This document shows, in pieces, positions 36,415 through 44,835 of a stretch of DNA of 64,000 nt. The stretch comes from Polaribacter pacificus (GTDB lineage: Bacteria; Bacteroidota; Bacteroidia; Flavobacteriales; Flavobacteriaceae). Location of the stretch: contig NZ_CP150664.1 of NCBI RefSeq assembly GCF_038024035.1, forward strand, positions 682,001 to 746,000, written 5' to 3'. Numbering within the stretch: position 1 is the stretch's first letter; each line of letters starts with the position of its first letter. The position numbers and the translations under genes were made by a program. The notes under the pieces are model-generated. The model saw nothing but the letters and a program-made list of their open reading frames with translations. It had not been told where the DNA came from and did no database searches.

Positions 36415-36450
36415 AAAAAAAAAGGAACTACAATGTAGTTCCTTTTTTTT
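36415..36450. terminator. Bidirectional terminator
   Basis: Stem GGAACTAC/GTAGTTCC (36424-36431, 36435-36442) with A and T runs on both sides. It ends both the ECF operon and the convergent small gene. Confidence 0.85.
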
Positions 36451-36644
36451 TACTTTATAATTGCTAAACAAGCATATAATTCTGGTTTATTAGATGTAAA
36501 TTTTCGAACCCATATCTCAAGTTCTTTGATTTCATGAGGCAATAATCTTTTTACCGCTTTTTCAAGTTCTTTACAAAACAATTCAGAATTAAAACTTACT
36601 TTTTTTAGTACAGTCTTGGTGTACTCAAACATTGCTCTTGCCAT
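36450..36644 (-). CDS. Small conserved protein (64 residues)
   Basis: A 64-residue basic protein, MARAMFEYTKTVLKKVSF at the start, LFCKELEKAVKRLLPHEIKE in the middle, and a C-terminal WVRKF...YACL. I recognise the same short protein in other flavobacteria, so the reading frame is probably real. There is no signal peptide or known domain. The helical, Lys- and Glu-rich composition would suit a small protein-binding or nucleic-acid-binding factor. It is a single gene flanked by terminators on both sides. Confidence 0.72.
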   Translation of the reverse strand: MARAMFEYTKTVLKKVSFNSELFCKELEKAVKRLLPHEIKELEIWVRKFTSNKPELYACLAIIK

Positions 36645-36716
36645 TTTTAAAACTTAAATTATATAGTTAGTAACGTATAAAAACATCTGCTTAGTATTTA
36701 CACTATAAATTTAAAT

Positions 36717-36752
36717 AAAAAAAGCCCATCTTTTTTAAAGATGGGCTTTTTT
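36717..36752. terminator. Terminator between two small genes
   Basis: Stem AGCCCATCTT/AAGATGGGCT with A-run before and T-run after. On the minus strand it ends the 88-residue gene. Confidence 0.85.
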
Positions 36753-36768
36753 ATGATAATTTTCACAA

Positions 36769-37035
36769 TTACAAATCGTTAATCTTTGCAACCAATTCGT
36801 TCGCTTTATTTTCTAACTCAAAACTAATCGCTTTGTAGTGAGCTTTTTTATTCTCAACTCCTTTTGCGTTTAATTGAGCGATTAAAGTATCGAATGTTTC
36901 GATAGCTTCATCAATAATTGCTTCTGTTTTTTTAGAATCGTTTTGAGGATTCAACATATCTGCAACATAACATTCTTCAATGATATCTCCTAAAGTATAG
37001 TTAATGTCTTTTTTTAAATTTTTAATGCTTGCCAT
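36769..37035 (-). CDS. Small conserved helical protein (88 residues)
   Basis: An 88-residue acidic, fully helical protein. The N-terminal KNLKKDINYTLGDIIEECY and the C-terminal HYKAISFELENKANELVAKI are the most conserved-looking parts. No signal peptide, membrane segment or known domain is visible. It is monocistronic and ends in a strong terminator. I know such proteins from flavobacterial genomes as hypothetical only. Confidence 0.72.
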   Translation of the reverse strand: MASIKNLKKDINYTLGDIIEECYVADMLNPQNDSKKTEAIIDEAIETFDTLIAQLNAKGVENKKAHYKAISFELENKANELVAKINDL

Positions 37036-37096
37036 ATTCTTTTATTTTGGGTGCAAATTTACTATAAATTATTGATTTAAAACCTAATTAGTACAA

Positions 37097-38179
37097 TTAC
37101 ATTTTTTCGTACATCGATCTTAACTTCTCTCTTGTAATGGTATCTTTCCAATTAGCTCCTAATGCATTTTCCCATAAAGGCACTAGACTTAATGACACAT
37201 CGATCATAATATCAAAATCAGCATCGGTTAAATCTTTACACAATCCTTGAGGAATATCAATATTGTGCTTTTCTACCATTCGCTTAAATTCTGCAACTCC
37301 TTCTGGATAAAACTCTTCTAATTGATCAAAAACGATACAGTTTCCAATTCCGTGTTTGGTCCCTAACAGATAAGACAACCCATAACTCATCGCGTGAGCT
37401 ACACCCACTTGAGAGTATGCGATACTCATTCCTCCATGCCATGAAGCCATCATTAGCTTATCTTGTGAATCTTCATCTCTTAGGTCTTTTTCTAAATAGA
37501 CCTCTCTACATAAGTCTAAAGACTTCTCTCCGTAACTCTGGCTAAATGCATTCAAGAAAGTTCCTGTTAAAGATTCTATACAATGAATATAACAATCCAT
37601 CCCAGTATAAAACCACTGGTTGGTTGGCACATCTTTGGTCAATTCTGGATCTAATACCACTTGATCAAAAGGTGTATAATCAGAATTCATTCCTAATTTA
37701 CGCTCAGGCCCTGTTAAAACTGTAGTTCTTGAAACTTCAGCTCCGGTACCAGAAATTGTAGGAATCCCAACATGGTAAACACCTTGATTCTTTACCAAAT
37801 CCCAACCTTGATAATCAGCAGAACTTCCTGGGTTGGTTAACATCAAAGCAATTGCTTTTGCATAATCCAACATGGTACCACCACCGATTCCGATAATTCC
37901 AGAAGGAATTTCATCAAATTCAGCTACTAAATCATCTCTATATTTATCTACATAGCTTGTTTTAGGCTCTTCTTCTGCACTGACATAGATTATTTTATCA
38001 TTGTGATGCAGAGGGATTCTACTTATTAACCAATCGTTTCCTTTAAAAACATCATCTACAATAAATATAAATGGTGCTTTATCGCTATTGCGCTTTGGTG
38101 TTAAGATTTCATCTAATTGATTAAAACATCCTCTACCAAAAACGACGCGAGGAACCATTGGGAAATTTCTAAAACTCAT
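37097..38179 (-). CDS. kdnB: Iron-containing alcohol dehydrogenase, Kdo 8-oxidase KdnB
   Basis: A 360-residue group III (iron-dependent) alcohol dehydrogenase. The fold is shown by IIGIGGGTMLDYAKAIALM (nucleotide-binding loop), TISGTGAEVSRTTVLTGPE, and the metal-binding His residues in AHAMSYGLSYLLGTKHGIGN. In Shewanella, KdnB oxidises the C8 hydroxyl of Kdo so that KdnA can aminate it. The gene lies with kdsB and a KdnA-like aminotransferase, which makes the Kdo8N role much more likely than general alcohol oxidation. The assignment rests on this context. Confidence 0.75.
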   Translation of the reverse strand: MSFRNFPMVPRVVFGRGCFNQLDEILTPKRNSDKAPFIFIVDDVFKGNDWLISRIPLHHNDKIIYVSAEEEPKTSYVDKYRDDLVAEFDEIPSGIIGIGGGTMLDYAKAIALMLTNPGSSADYQGWDLVKNQGVYHVGIPTISGTGAEVSRTTVLTGPERKLGMNSDYTPFDQVVLDPELTKDVPTNQWFYTGMDCYIHCIESLTGTFLNAFSQSYGEKSLDLCREVYLEKDLRDEDSQDKLMMASWHGGMSIAYSQVGVAHAMSYGLSYLLGTKHGIGNCIVFDQLEEFYPEGVAEFKRMVEKHNIDIPQGLCKDLTDADFDIMIDVSLSLVPLWENALGANWKDTITREKLRSMYEKM

Positions 38180-38217
38180 TAGTTTACAATTTAATTACTA
38201 TACAAAAATACATCAAT

Positions 38218-38910
38218 CTAAAGAAAAGTGAGTATTTCTGTTAATTTTTTTACAGTTTTATATTGATCAGCCTGTTGCTCGTTCTCTGATACCTCTTCAT
38301 GAGCCCAAGTGGTATGAAAAGGGATATGTATAGCAGCAGCTCCTATTTGAATCAAAGGCAGCACATCAGACTTTAAAGAGTTTCCAACCATCAATAACTC
38401 TGAAGCATCAATATCCTGATGCCTAACCAGGCTTTCATAATCAGACACCTGCTTATCACTCATTACTTCTATATGATGAAAGTACTTCAACAATCCAGAC
38501 TTCTTTAACTTTCGCTCCTGATCTAACAAATCGCCTTTGGTTGCCACGATAAGTTTATACTTACCATGCAATGCCTTTAACACTTGCTCTACCCCTGGTA
38601 AAAGCTCTATGGGCTTTTCTAACATCTCTTTTCCTATTTCTAAAATCTGAGCAAGTTTTTGTTGACTGATTTTATAGTTTGACAACTCTAAAGCACTTTC
38701 TACCATAGAAAGCATAAAACCTTTTACACCATAGCCATAGATAGCTAGATTTTTTATTTCGGTTTTAAACAGTTCTTGATCAATCTTATTCTCTGTCTCG
38801 TAAGCTGCCAATAGTTTGGCAAATTGCTGCTCTGCCTCTCTAAAATAGGTTTCATTAACCCAAAGCGTATCATCGGCATCAAAAGCAATTACTTTTATAT
38901 TTTTATACAT
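38218..38910 (-). CDS. HAD-superfamily phosphatase
   Basis: A 230-residue hydrolase with the HAD core. Motif I is VIAFDADDTLWVNETYF (nucleophile Asp and acid Asp), motif II is IVATKGD, motif III Lys is in SDKQVSDYES, and motif IV is LLMVGNSLKSDVLPL. A helical C1 cap lies between motifs I and II. It is not a KdsC (which lacks this cap and is shorter). Lying between kdnB and kdsB, it may remove a phosphate from a sugar intermediate, but this is only context. Confidence 0.8.
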   Translation of the reverse strand: MYKNIKVIAFDADDTLWVNETYFREAEQQFAKLLAAYETENKIDQELFKTEIKNLAIYGYGVKGFMLSMVESALELSNYKISQQKLAQILEIGKEMLEKPIELLPGVEQVLKALHGKYKLIVATKGDLLDQERKLKKSGLLKYFHHIEVMSDKQVSDYESLVRHQDIDASELLMVGNSLKSDVLPLIQIGAAAIHIPFHTTWAHEEVSENEQQADQYKTVKKLTEILTFL

Positions 38911-38921
38911 ACTTTAAAATT

Positions 38922-38950
38922 AAAAAACCTCATACAATTGTATGAGGTTT
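38922..38950 (-). terminator. Terminator after kdsB
   Basis: Stem AAACCTCATAC/GTATGAGGTTT with six U residues on the minus strand. It lies between kdsB and the HAD gene, so the HAD gene and kdnB need another promoter or read-through. Confidence 0.75.
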
Positions 38951-38957
38951 CTGGTTT

Positions 38958-39689
38958 TTAATTTTCTAAATATTTTTGAGCTTTGATTAAATCTTCTGGG
39001 GTATCTATTTCTATCCCCATAAAATCAGTTTCAACCATTTTAATTTTCTTCCCATACTCTAAGTACCGGATGCACTCAATTTTTTCTGTAGCTTCAAGGG
39101 CCCGCATTGGCAGGTGATAAAAATCTAAGATAGCTTGTTTTCTAAACGCATAGACACCTATATGCTCAAAATATCGAGCTCCTGCATTTTTATCACGTGG
39201 ATATGGAATCGGAGATCTTGAAAAGTACAATGCAAAATTAGCTTCGTCTACGATGACTTTAACATAATTAGGATCTGTAATATCTTTCCAGTCTGTAATC
39301 TCTTGCATTAGTGAAGCCAAATCAATTTGATCAGCATCTTCTCCTTTAAAAACCTCTAAAACCTTTTCTAAGGGCTCTTTTTTTACAAAAGGCTCATCTC
39401 CCTGCACATTGACTACGATGTCTACATCAAGGTTCTCTACAGCTTCTGCAATCCTATCAGACCCACACTCATGCTCTTTGATACTCATAATGGCTTTACC
39501 ACCAAATCTCTCTACTTCATTTTTAATGATTTTACTATCGGTCACCACATATACATCATCAAACAAAGCGGTCTTTACAGTGGCCTCATAGGTTCTAACA
39601 ATCACGGGCTTTCCGCCTAGATCAGCCATTAGTTTTCCTGGGAATCGCGTTGCTCCATATCGAGCCGGGATCATTGCAATAATTTTCAT
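38958..39689 (-). CDS. kdsB: 3-deoxy-manno-octulosonate cytidylyltransferase
   Basis: A 243-residue CMP-sugar synthetase that activates Kdo, or Kdo8N, with CTP for lipid A-core assembly. [20 protein letters not shown] is the CTP-binding loop. NVQGDEPFV is the family signature. [11 protein letters not shown] and [10 protein letters not shown] follow, then [17 protein letters not shown]. All motifs and the length are normal. With kdnA and kdnB beside it, this enzyme may prefer Kdo8N, as reported for the Shewanella orthologue. The sequence alone cannot tell the two substrates apart. Confidence 0.92.
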   Translation of the reverse strand: MKIIAMIPARYGATRFPGKLMADLGGKPVIVRTYEATVKTALFDDVYVVTDSKIIKNEVERFGGKAIMSIKEHECGSDRIAEAVENLDVDIVVNVQGDEPFVKKEPLEKVLEVFKGEDADQIDLASLMQEITDWKDITDPNYVKVIVDEANFALYFSRSPIPYPRDKNAGARYFEHIGVYAFRKQAILDFYHLPMRALEATEKIECIRYLEYGKKIKMVETDFMGIEIDTPEDLIKAQKYLEN

Positions 39690-39767
39690 TCCTGCTGTGT
39701 TTTATTTTTAATAATAAAATTCCTTACTTGTTAATCAAGCCCCAAAAGCTAAAGGAATAACTGTGCT

Positions 39768-40961
39768 TTACAATACTGATTTTATTGCAGCTACCATATT
39801 GGCCGCTCTTTCTTTAACTTGCTCTTCTGTCCACGATAATTTAATCAAACAAGAAATGTTTCTTGAAATTAAATCATCTGATTGTGGAAATTTAGCGTTG
39901 TTTAAATCTTGCATTCCATTGACAATTTGATCTGATAAAGGAAACAAAGAAACTTGATCTTTTAAATGATTCCATTTACGCACATAATGCCAATCGTTCT
40001 CATAATAATTCCAATAGGCATCTACACCGTGCTCTTTAAAAGCTTTAACCACTTTATCTGTCAATTCTTTTGTTTCCATAAAGAAAGATAAAAACCCTGC
40101 ACTGTCTCCAGCTTCATCAGGAATTCTTCTAAAAGTGACTTCTGGGATTGTTCTTAGAGCATCCTTTAATACTTTTTTGTTTTTACGCTGAGTAGCAACA
40201 AAGCTATCCAATCTTCTAACTTGCGCCAGACCAACAGCAGCATTCAATTCAGAAATTCTAAAATTGTATCCTAAAAATGGATGTGATTCTGCTCCACGAT
40301 CATTTCCTACATGATCGTGACCGTGATCTGTATAATGATCTGCGTTGACTGCTAAGTTTGGATCGTTTGTAATCATCGCTCCTCCTTCTCCACAGGTAAT
40401 GGTCTTTACGTAATCAAAAGAAAAACAACCTGCATCACCTATGGTACCTAATTTTTTTCCTTTGTAAGAACCTCCAATTGCTTGACAGGCATCTTCTAAC
40501 AAGATTAAATTGTGTTTGTCACAGATGGCTTTTAGAGCATCTAGATCTGCCATAGAACCGCACATATGAACTGGCATCACCACCTTTGTCTTTGGCGTAA
40601 TAGCAGCTTCTACAGCTTTTGGATCTAAGGTTAAGGTATCATCAATCTCTACTAAAATAGGGGTTGCACCAGCAGCTAAAATAGATTCAAAACTTGCTAC
40701 AAAAGTAAACGTAGGCATAATGACCTCATCTCCTGCTCCAACTCCCAAAACAGCCAAGGCTACATTTAAAGCAGTAGTACCACTACTTGTTAGTTGTGCA
40801 TGGTTTACTCCCAAGTTATTTTGTAACTCTTGTTCTAGTTCTTTTGCTTTCCAATGTCCATTTCTGGCTCCATCGAATCCGTAACGCATCAATACACCGC
40901 TTTCTAAAACATCATTCACTTCTTTGCGTTCTGCGTCTCCAAATAATTCAAATCCTGGCAT
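39768..40961 (-). CDS. kdnA: DegT/DnrJ-type aminotransferase, Kdo8N synthase KdnA
   Basis: A 397-residue PLP-dependent sugar aminotransferase. The PLP site is SFDYVKTITCGEGGAMI with Lys186. LTSSGTTALNVAL and LEDACQAIGGSYKGKKLGTIGD are the other family signatures. The start PGFELFGDAERKEV matches KdnA-like proteins. It would transaminate the 8-oxo product of KdnB to give 8-amino-3,8-dideoxy-manno-octulosonate. It starts the minus-strand block, with a TTG-N21-TATCTTTG promoter upstream. Confidence 0.75.
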   Translation of the reverse strand: MPGFELFGDAERKEVNDVLESGVLMRYGFDGARNGHWKAKELEQELQNNLGVNHAQLTSSGTTALNVALAVLGVGAGDEVIMPTFTFVASFESILAAGATPILVEIDDTLTLDPKAVEAAITPKTKVVMPVHMCGSMADLDALKAICDKHNLILLEDACQAIGGSYKGKKLGTIGDAGCFSFDYVKTITCGEGGAMITNDPNLAVNADHYTDHGHDHVGNDRGAESHPFLGYNFRISELNAAVGLAQVRRLDSFVATQRKNKKVLKDALRTIPEVTFRRIPDEAGDSAGFLSFFMETKELTDKVVKAFKEHGVDAYWNYYENDWHYVRKWNHLKDQVSLFPLSDQIVNGMQDLNNAKFPQSDDLISRNISCLIKLSWTEEQVKERAANMVAAIKSVL

Positions 40962-40985
40962 TCTTTTATGTTTTTAATGAAGTAC

Positions 40986-41017
40986 CAAAGATAAAAAATT
41001 AATACTGGATATAGACA
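40986..41017 (-). promoter_or_regulatory. kdnA promoter
   Basis: On the minus strand TTG (41015-41017), 21 bases, TATCTTTG (40986-40993). The spacer is slightly long. The start would lie about 20 bases before the ATG at 40961. Confidence 0.55.
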
Positions 41018-41098
41018 AGGAAAAACGGGCTGATTTACTAGCCGTAAACTTTAACAAAAGATTTTAATTAAAAAGGTTTTTATCAAGGATTTAATCGT

Positions 41099-41106
41099 TA
41101 TTTTTG
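41099..41106 (+). promoter_or_regulatory. Promoter box before a small ORF
   Basis: TATTTTTG, seven bases before the ATG at 41114. No good -33 TTG. With the terminator at 41285-41319 it would define a transcript of about 210 bases. Confidence 0.4.
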
Positions 41107-41113
41107 ATAACAG

Positions 41114-41263
41114 ATGAAAGAACTAAATTACATACTAAATTATACCGCACAATTGATTTCAAAGATCTTGTGTGATGTCTTTATGATTTGTCCTAAACAA
41201 CAAATGCAGAAGCAGACCATTTATGTAGAAAAAAGTACCTTTAAAAATACTCGAAAGAAATAA
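41114..41263 (+). CDS. Possible small protein (49 residues)
   Basis: An open frame of 49 codons starting MKELNYILNYTAQLISKI and ending FKNTRKK. The N-terminal half is an amphipathic or hydrophobic helix and the C-terminus is very basic. It has a promoter box just before it and a strong terminator 22 bases after it, so it is transcribed as a unit or the transcript is a small RNA that happens to hold a frame. I know no relative. Codon evidence is too thin to decide. Confidence 0.4.
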   Translation: MKELNYILNYTAQLISKILCDVFMICPKQQMQKQTIYVEKSTFKNTRKK

Positions 41264-41284
41264 TTATTTATTTACTCATAAATT

Positions 41285-41319
41285 AAAAAGGTGCTTTTAA
41301 CAAAAAGCACCTTTTTTTT
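41285..41319 (+). terminator. Terminator after the small ORF
   Basis: Stem GGTGCTTTT/AAAAGCACC with three- to four-base loop and eight T residues (41312-41319). Confidence 0.85.
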
Positions 41320-41349
41320 ATCTCAATTTTTAACCAAAATAATAACCTT

Positions 41350-41463
41350 ATGAAAACAATGATCACAATGATTCAACAGATTTTTACTATGTCAATTCAA
41401 ATTTCAAATTTGTTTTTACCAACAGCAGCAGAACCAGAACCAATACTCATCTTAACAAGTTAA
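41350..41463 (+). CDS. Possible leader peptide or small membrane protein (37 residues)
   Basis: A 37-codon frame, MKTMITMIQQIFTMSIQISN at the start, then LFLPTAAEPEPILILTS. The first 23 residues form an apolar helix with four Met. The stop lies four bases before the ATG of the next gene, so the two could be translationally coupled. No known family. It could be a leader peptide or a small membrane protein. Confidence 0.42.
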   Translation: MKTMITMIQQIFTMSIQISNLFLPTAAEPEPILILTS

Positions 41464-41467
41464 AGCC

Positions 41468-41818
41468 ATGTCTAAATTTTTACAACACCAACAAAACCCT
41501 CTTCATTTTATAGTTCATAAAAAGCAAGTAGACAAGAAGAAAATACTTCGATCTTCTATCTTACTTGACAAAGTCGATCTAGCCATCGACCAAACCATCT
41601 CTAATTATAAACATATGCTCATTGAGAACCCAAAGAGCATCGATTTTAACTTTTTAAAGCAGGCGTATTTAGACGATCAATTGATTGTTAAGAATCGCAT
41701 CAAAAAATTAACAAAAACAGAGTTAGAGTTGGATATTGTTGTTTTAAAACAACAAAAAAACCACCACGATATTATTTGCAAGGCTTCTATAGGCTATGTC
41801 TTTAAAAAAGCTTCTTAA
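41468..41818 (+). CDS. Small protein with hotdog-like pattern (116 residues)
   Basis: A 116-residue basic protein. The order is a long helix (LLDKVDLAIDQTISNYKH), then FNFLKQAYLDDQLIVKNRIKKLTKTELEL and IICKASIGYVFKK as beta strands. This resembles half of a 4HBT-type hotdog thioesterase (D-L-V-I-x-x-R-I-x-K-L pattern). The usual HGG/Asn motif of the active site is missing, so catalysis is doubtful. It may be a binding protein. It follows the 37-residue ORF by four bases and converges on manA. Confidence 0.6.
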   Translation: MSKFLQHQQNPLHFIVHKKQVDKKKILRSSILLDKVDLAIDQTISNYKHMLIENPKSIDFNFLKQAYLDDQLIVKNRIKKLTKTELELDIVVLKQQKNHHDIICKASIGYVFKKAS

Positions 41819-41822
41819 AGTT

Positions 41823-41862
41823 AAACTGAACAGCCCTAATAAATACGTTGGGGCTGTTTAGT
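41823..41862. terminator. Weak terminator between convergent genes
   Basis: Stem AACAGCCC/GGGCTGTT (41829-41836, 41851-41858) with a 14-base loop. The U-tracts are short. It overlaps the manA stop. Confidence 0.45.
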
Positions 41863-42838
41863 TAGTTAAATAAACTTCTAACAATTCTGAAAATTCTTCT
41901 GGAATTAGACTTAAAGTCTTGATACAAGCGGGCACCAAAATGGTTTCCCCCATTTGTAAAGTTGCTTCACAATCCTGATACGCTAAACGCACTTTACCAG
42001 CTACACACATATAAATAACAAATGAATCTAAATCGCTATGATCTAGCTCTAACCTTTGACTGATTGGCAAAAAATTTGTTGTAAAATAAGGGCATGAAAT
42101 AACCTTAGTGGCTGTGTTTTCTTCTTTAAGATAATCTGTTTTATAAGATTCTTGTGAGCTGTAATCAATAGCGTCTAGAGCAGCGTTTAAATGCAATTCT
42201 CTAGAGTTTCCCTCACTATCTTTACGATCCCAATCATAAATTCGATAGGTAATATCTGATGTTTGCTGAATCTCTGCCAACAATACTCCTGCCCCAATGG
42301 CATGGACTCTACCAGTAGGAATAAAATAAACATCTCCTTTAACGACCTTATCTATATTTAGTATTTCTGTTAAACGATGCTCTTCTAAATGTTTTAAATA
42401 ACTAGAAGGACTTTCATCTTCTTTAAAACCAACAATAAGATTTGCATCAGCATCTGCCTGAACAACATACCACATTTCTGTTTTACCAAAAGATTGATGT
42501 CTTTCTTTGGCTAATAAGTCATTTGGATGCACTTGTATACTCAAAGCTTCTTTTGCATCTATAAACTTAATCAACAATGGGAACTGAGTACCAAAAGTAG
42601 CATAAACTGACTTCCCTAGGAGCTCTTCTTTATATAGTCCGATTAAATTATTTAAACTCTCACCTGCTAAAGCACCATTTTCTACAATAGAAACAGCATC
42701 TTCTACAGTAGAAATCTCCCAGCTTTCGCCTACATTTGAAGCGGTTAGCTTTTTACCGAGTTGGGTTTTCAATTTTTCACCCCCCCAAATTTTCTCTTTT
42801 AAGATAGGTGTAAATTTTAAAAACTGATTAATTTTCAT
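41858..42838 (-). CDS. manA: Mannose-6-phosphate isomerase, class I
   Basis: A 326-residue cupin-fold zinc enzyme that interconverts fructose-6-P and mannose-6-P, feeding GDP-mannose and glycan synthesis. The start is FLKFTPILKEKIWGGEKL. The zinc-binding QVHPND motif is in the first third. IPTGRVHAIGAGVLLAEIQQ and SDITYRIYDWDR are class I signatures. I start at ATG 42838; the 31-codon upstream extension has no family match. A run of seven G lies in the IWGG codons at 42780-42786 and could be prone to slippage. Confidence 0.9.
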   Translation of the reverse strand: MKINQFLKFTPILKEKIWGGEKLKTQLGKKLTASNVGESWEISTVEDAVSIVENGALAGESLNNLIGLYKEELLGKSVYATFGTQFPLLIKFIDAKEALSIQVHPNDLLAKERHQSFGKTEMWYVVQADADANLIVGFKEDESPSSYLKHLEEHRLTEILNIDKVVKGDVYFIPTGRVHAIGAGVLLAEIQQTSDITYRIYDWDRKDSEGNSRELHLNAALDAIDYSSQESYKTDYLKEENTATKVISCPYFTTNFLPISQRLELDHSDLDSFVIYMCVAGKVRLAYQDCEATLQMGETILVPACIKTLSLIPEEFSELLEVYLTN

Positions 42839-42863
42839 AAAAATGATACGGGTATTTGATTTA

Positions 42864-42871
42864 CAAAAATA
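42864..42871 (-). promoter_or_regulatory. manA promoter -7 box
   Basis: Minus-strand TATTTTTG, about 25 bases before the ATG at 42838. It lies inside the apparent upstream extension of the frame, which argues for the shorter start. Confidence 0.45.
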
Positions 42872-43000
42872 AGGCAAATTTTTATTCTTAGCTTTCAAAT
42901 AAATTTTAATTAACTTTGAGATGACAATCAACTTATAACCAAGCCTATAAAATTATTAAAAACAAAAAATTGTTTGTGATTTTATGCGCAAACTTTTTCT

Positions 43001-44818
43001 ATGAAAAAACTTCTCACACTAGTATTCATATTCATCTTTTTTATTGGATATAGTCAAGATGCAAAACTCAAAGAGTACTCTCACACAGAATTTTTTAATT
43101 TAATCAAAGCAGAAAAAGATTCTGTCTTTAAACTACAAGATGCTTTTATTTATTACGCAGAAAACGACAGTGCATTTACCTATGAAATAATTGATGGAAC
43201 ATTTCAATTTAAATCAAACGATACTATTTTTATTGATAAAGTGATAGAACTGGAGAATGTTCATTTTGAACATAATAATAATGAATTGGGCTTCCCTATT
43301 GGACTACCCTTAATTGTTTTTAATAAAGATGTGATTATCACTGAAACCACCTCTATATTGTTTTTTAACTGTGTTTTTAAAGGTTTCTTAGATATTGACA
43401 CTCAGGTTTTAGACAACAATCTGATAATTGAATTGGATAAAAAATACCTAGACTATGACGCTACTATTGGATTTTACAATACCACTTTTTACAATGATAT
43501 AATTTTAAGTGTCGGAGATATAGATAACTATTCTCCTATCTCTTTTAAGATGTTTTACAACACATTTATATCTGATGAAATTAGAACCGAAAATGAAGTT
43601 TCAACAAGCAATATTAAAGAGATGCATTTTGATGAGAACCTTTTTATAGGAAACGGTTTCTTGAATCTCCATGTAGATACGTCAATGTTTTTGAGTGTTT
43701 ATAGAAATGATTTTGGCGATTTTAGAGTCGATTTTGCAAAAGCTTCCTTAAACAATGCTCAAGTATATTTGGTTGAAGAAAATATTTTTAACAAAGAACT
43801 GTTATTGCGAATTGACGCGTTTAGTATTAGTCACACCTATCGCTGGAAACAATGGAAAAACAAAGTGGTCTCAAATGGTGGTTTTGACCTATACCTAAAG
43901 AGCTTAGTAGACAAAGACAACAGCTTGGATTATTACGACTTGTATTATACCGATTCTGTTTTTAACAACTATAAAAACAAATACAAATTTGAATACGAAA
44001 ACTCGTATAAATTTGAAATGCAATTGCTAGGGCAATTTTATGATTTTTACAAAACCCAGCACGACTCTGATTATGCAAATCAGGTTTATGTAGAATTTAA
44101 GAATTTAGAGACCAAACGCTATGCTTATTTGTACGAGAAAGATCCAACTTTTAGTTCGTTTTTTACTTGGAAAATAAATCAGTTTTTAAAAGTATTCTCT
44201 GGTTATGGCACCAACCCTTCCTTATCGATCATCTTCTCTTTATATGTCATATTTATCTTTGCTCTTGTTTATATGTTATTCCCTAATAATTGGGAATCTG
44301 GCAAGAAAAACAAACTGATGAATCGTTTGCGCTTCTTTACCAAATACTTTAGACAAAACGAAGGAATTAGAGAGATTTACGAAGAAGAAAAACAATACGA
44401 TGTCATGTCGTATACCGAGTTTAGAGATTATATGCACAGTAGTAAAAAGGAAGTACCTTGGTTTTTTCTTTGGCTGACAAAACCTATATATTATTTTTCA
44501 TCATACAATTATAAAATGACGGGTAAAGTTTTACGCCATACTGATATTTTAAAAGGTCGTTGGGTTGATTTACCAAAAAGAAGAAAGCTAATAACCAGCT
44601 TTGTTATTGGTAGCTGGATGTTGGGTTTAATTTTTATTGACCTGATAATTAAGTTTTTAAACGCCCTAACCTTATCTATTAACACCTTTACCACACTTGG
44701 TTTTGGAGAAATACCAATCAAAGGAATCCCAAGGTATTTAGCAGTTGTACAAGGGTTTATAGGTTGGTTTATGTTAACCATTTTCTCTGTATCTTTAATT
44801 TCTCAACTTTTAAACTAA
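43001..44818 (+). CDS. Potassium-channel-like protein with large secreted domain
   Basis: A 605-residue protein. A signal peptide (residues 1-18) leads a region of about 370 residues of beta-rich repeats that look like a solenoid and are probably extracytoplasmic. One helix lies near 407-427, then a charged cytoplasmic loop of about 100 residues. The C-terminal pore module follows: helix near 530-550, P-loop with selectivity filter TTLGFG at 564-569, and a last helix ending at 605. The filter matches the K+ channel TxxGxG pattern. No RCK or cyclic-nucleotide domain is present. The N-terminal domain is unknown. Confidence 0.78.
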   Translation: MKKLLTLVFIFIFFIGYSQDAKLKEYSHTEFFNLIKAEKDSVFKLQDAFIYYAENDSAFTYEIIDGTFQFKSNDTIFIDKVIELENVHFEHNNNELGFPIGLPLIVFNKDVIITETTSILFFNCVFKGFLDIDTQVLDNNLIIELDKKYLDYDATIGFYNTTFYNDIILSVGDIDNYSPISFKMFYNTFISDEIRTENEVSTSNIKEMHFDENLFIGNGFLNLHVDTSMFLSVYRNDFGDFRVDFAKASLNNAQVYLVEENIFNKELLLRIDAFSISHTYRWKQWKNKVVSNGGFDLYLKSLVDKDNSLDYYDLYYTDSVFNNYKNKYKFEYENSYKFEMQLLGQFYDFYKTQHDSDYANQVYVEFKNLETKRYAYLYEKDPTFSSFFTWKINQFLKVFSGYGTNPSLSIIFSLYVIFIFALVYMLFPNNWESGKKNKLMNRLRFFTKYFRQNEGIREIYEEEKQYDVMSYTEFRDYMHSSKKEVPWFFLWLTKPIYYFSSYNYKMTGKVLRHTDILKGRWVDLPKRRKLITSFVIGSWMLGLIFIDLIIKFLNALTLSINTFTTLGFGEIPIKGIPRYLAVVQGFIGWFMLTIFSVSLISQLLN

Positions 44819-44835
44819 ATTTAAATCAACCTTTT

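Noticed and set aside
42780..42786. Run of seven G in manA as a phase-variation tract
   Set aside because: It encodes the conserved IWGG motif in the correct frame, and seven bases is short for phase variation. Noted in the gene entry only.
44764..44835. Longer start for the first cyclophilin lipoprotein
   Set aside because: The extension overlaps the channel gene and would hide the lipobox and signal peptide that begin at 44836.
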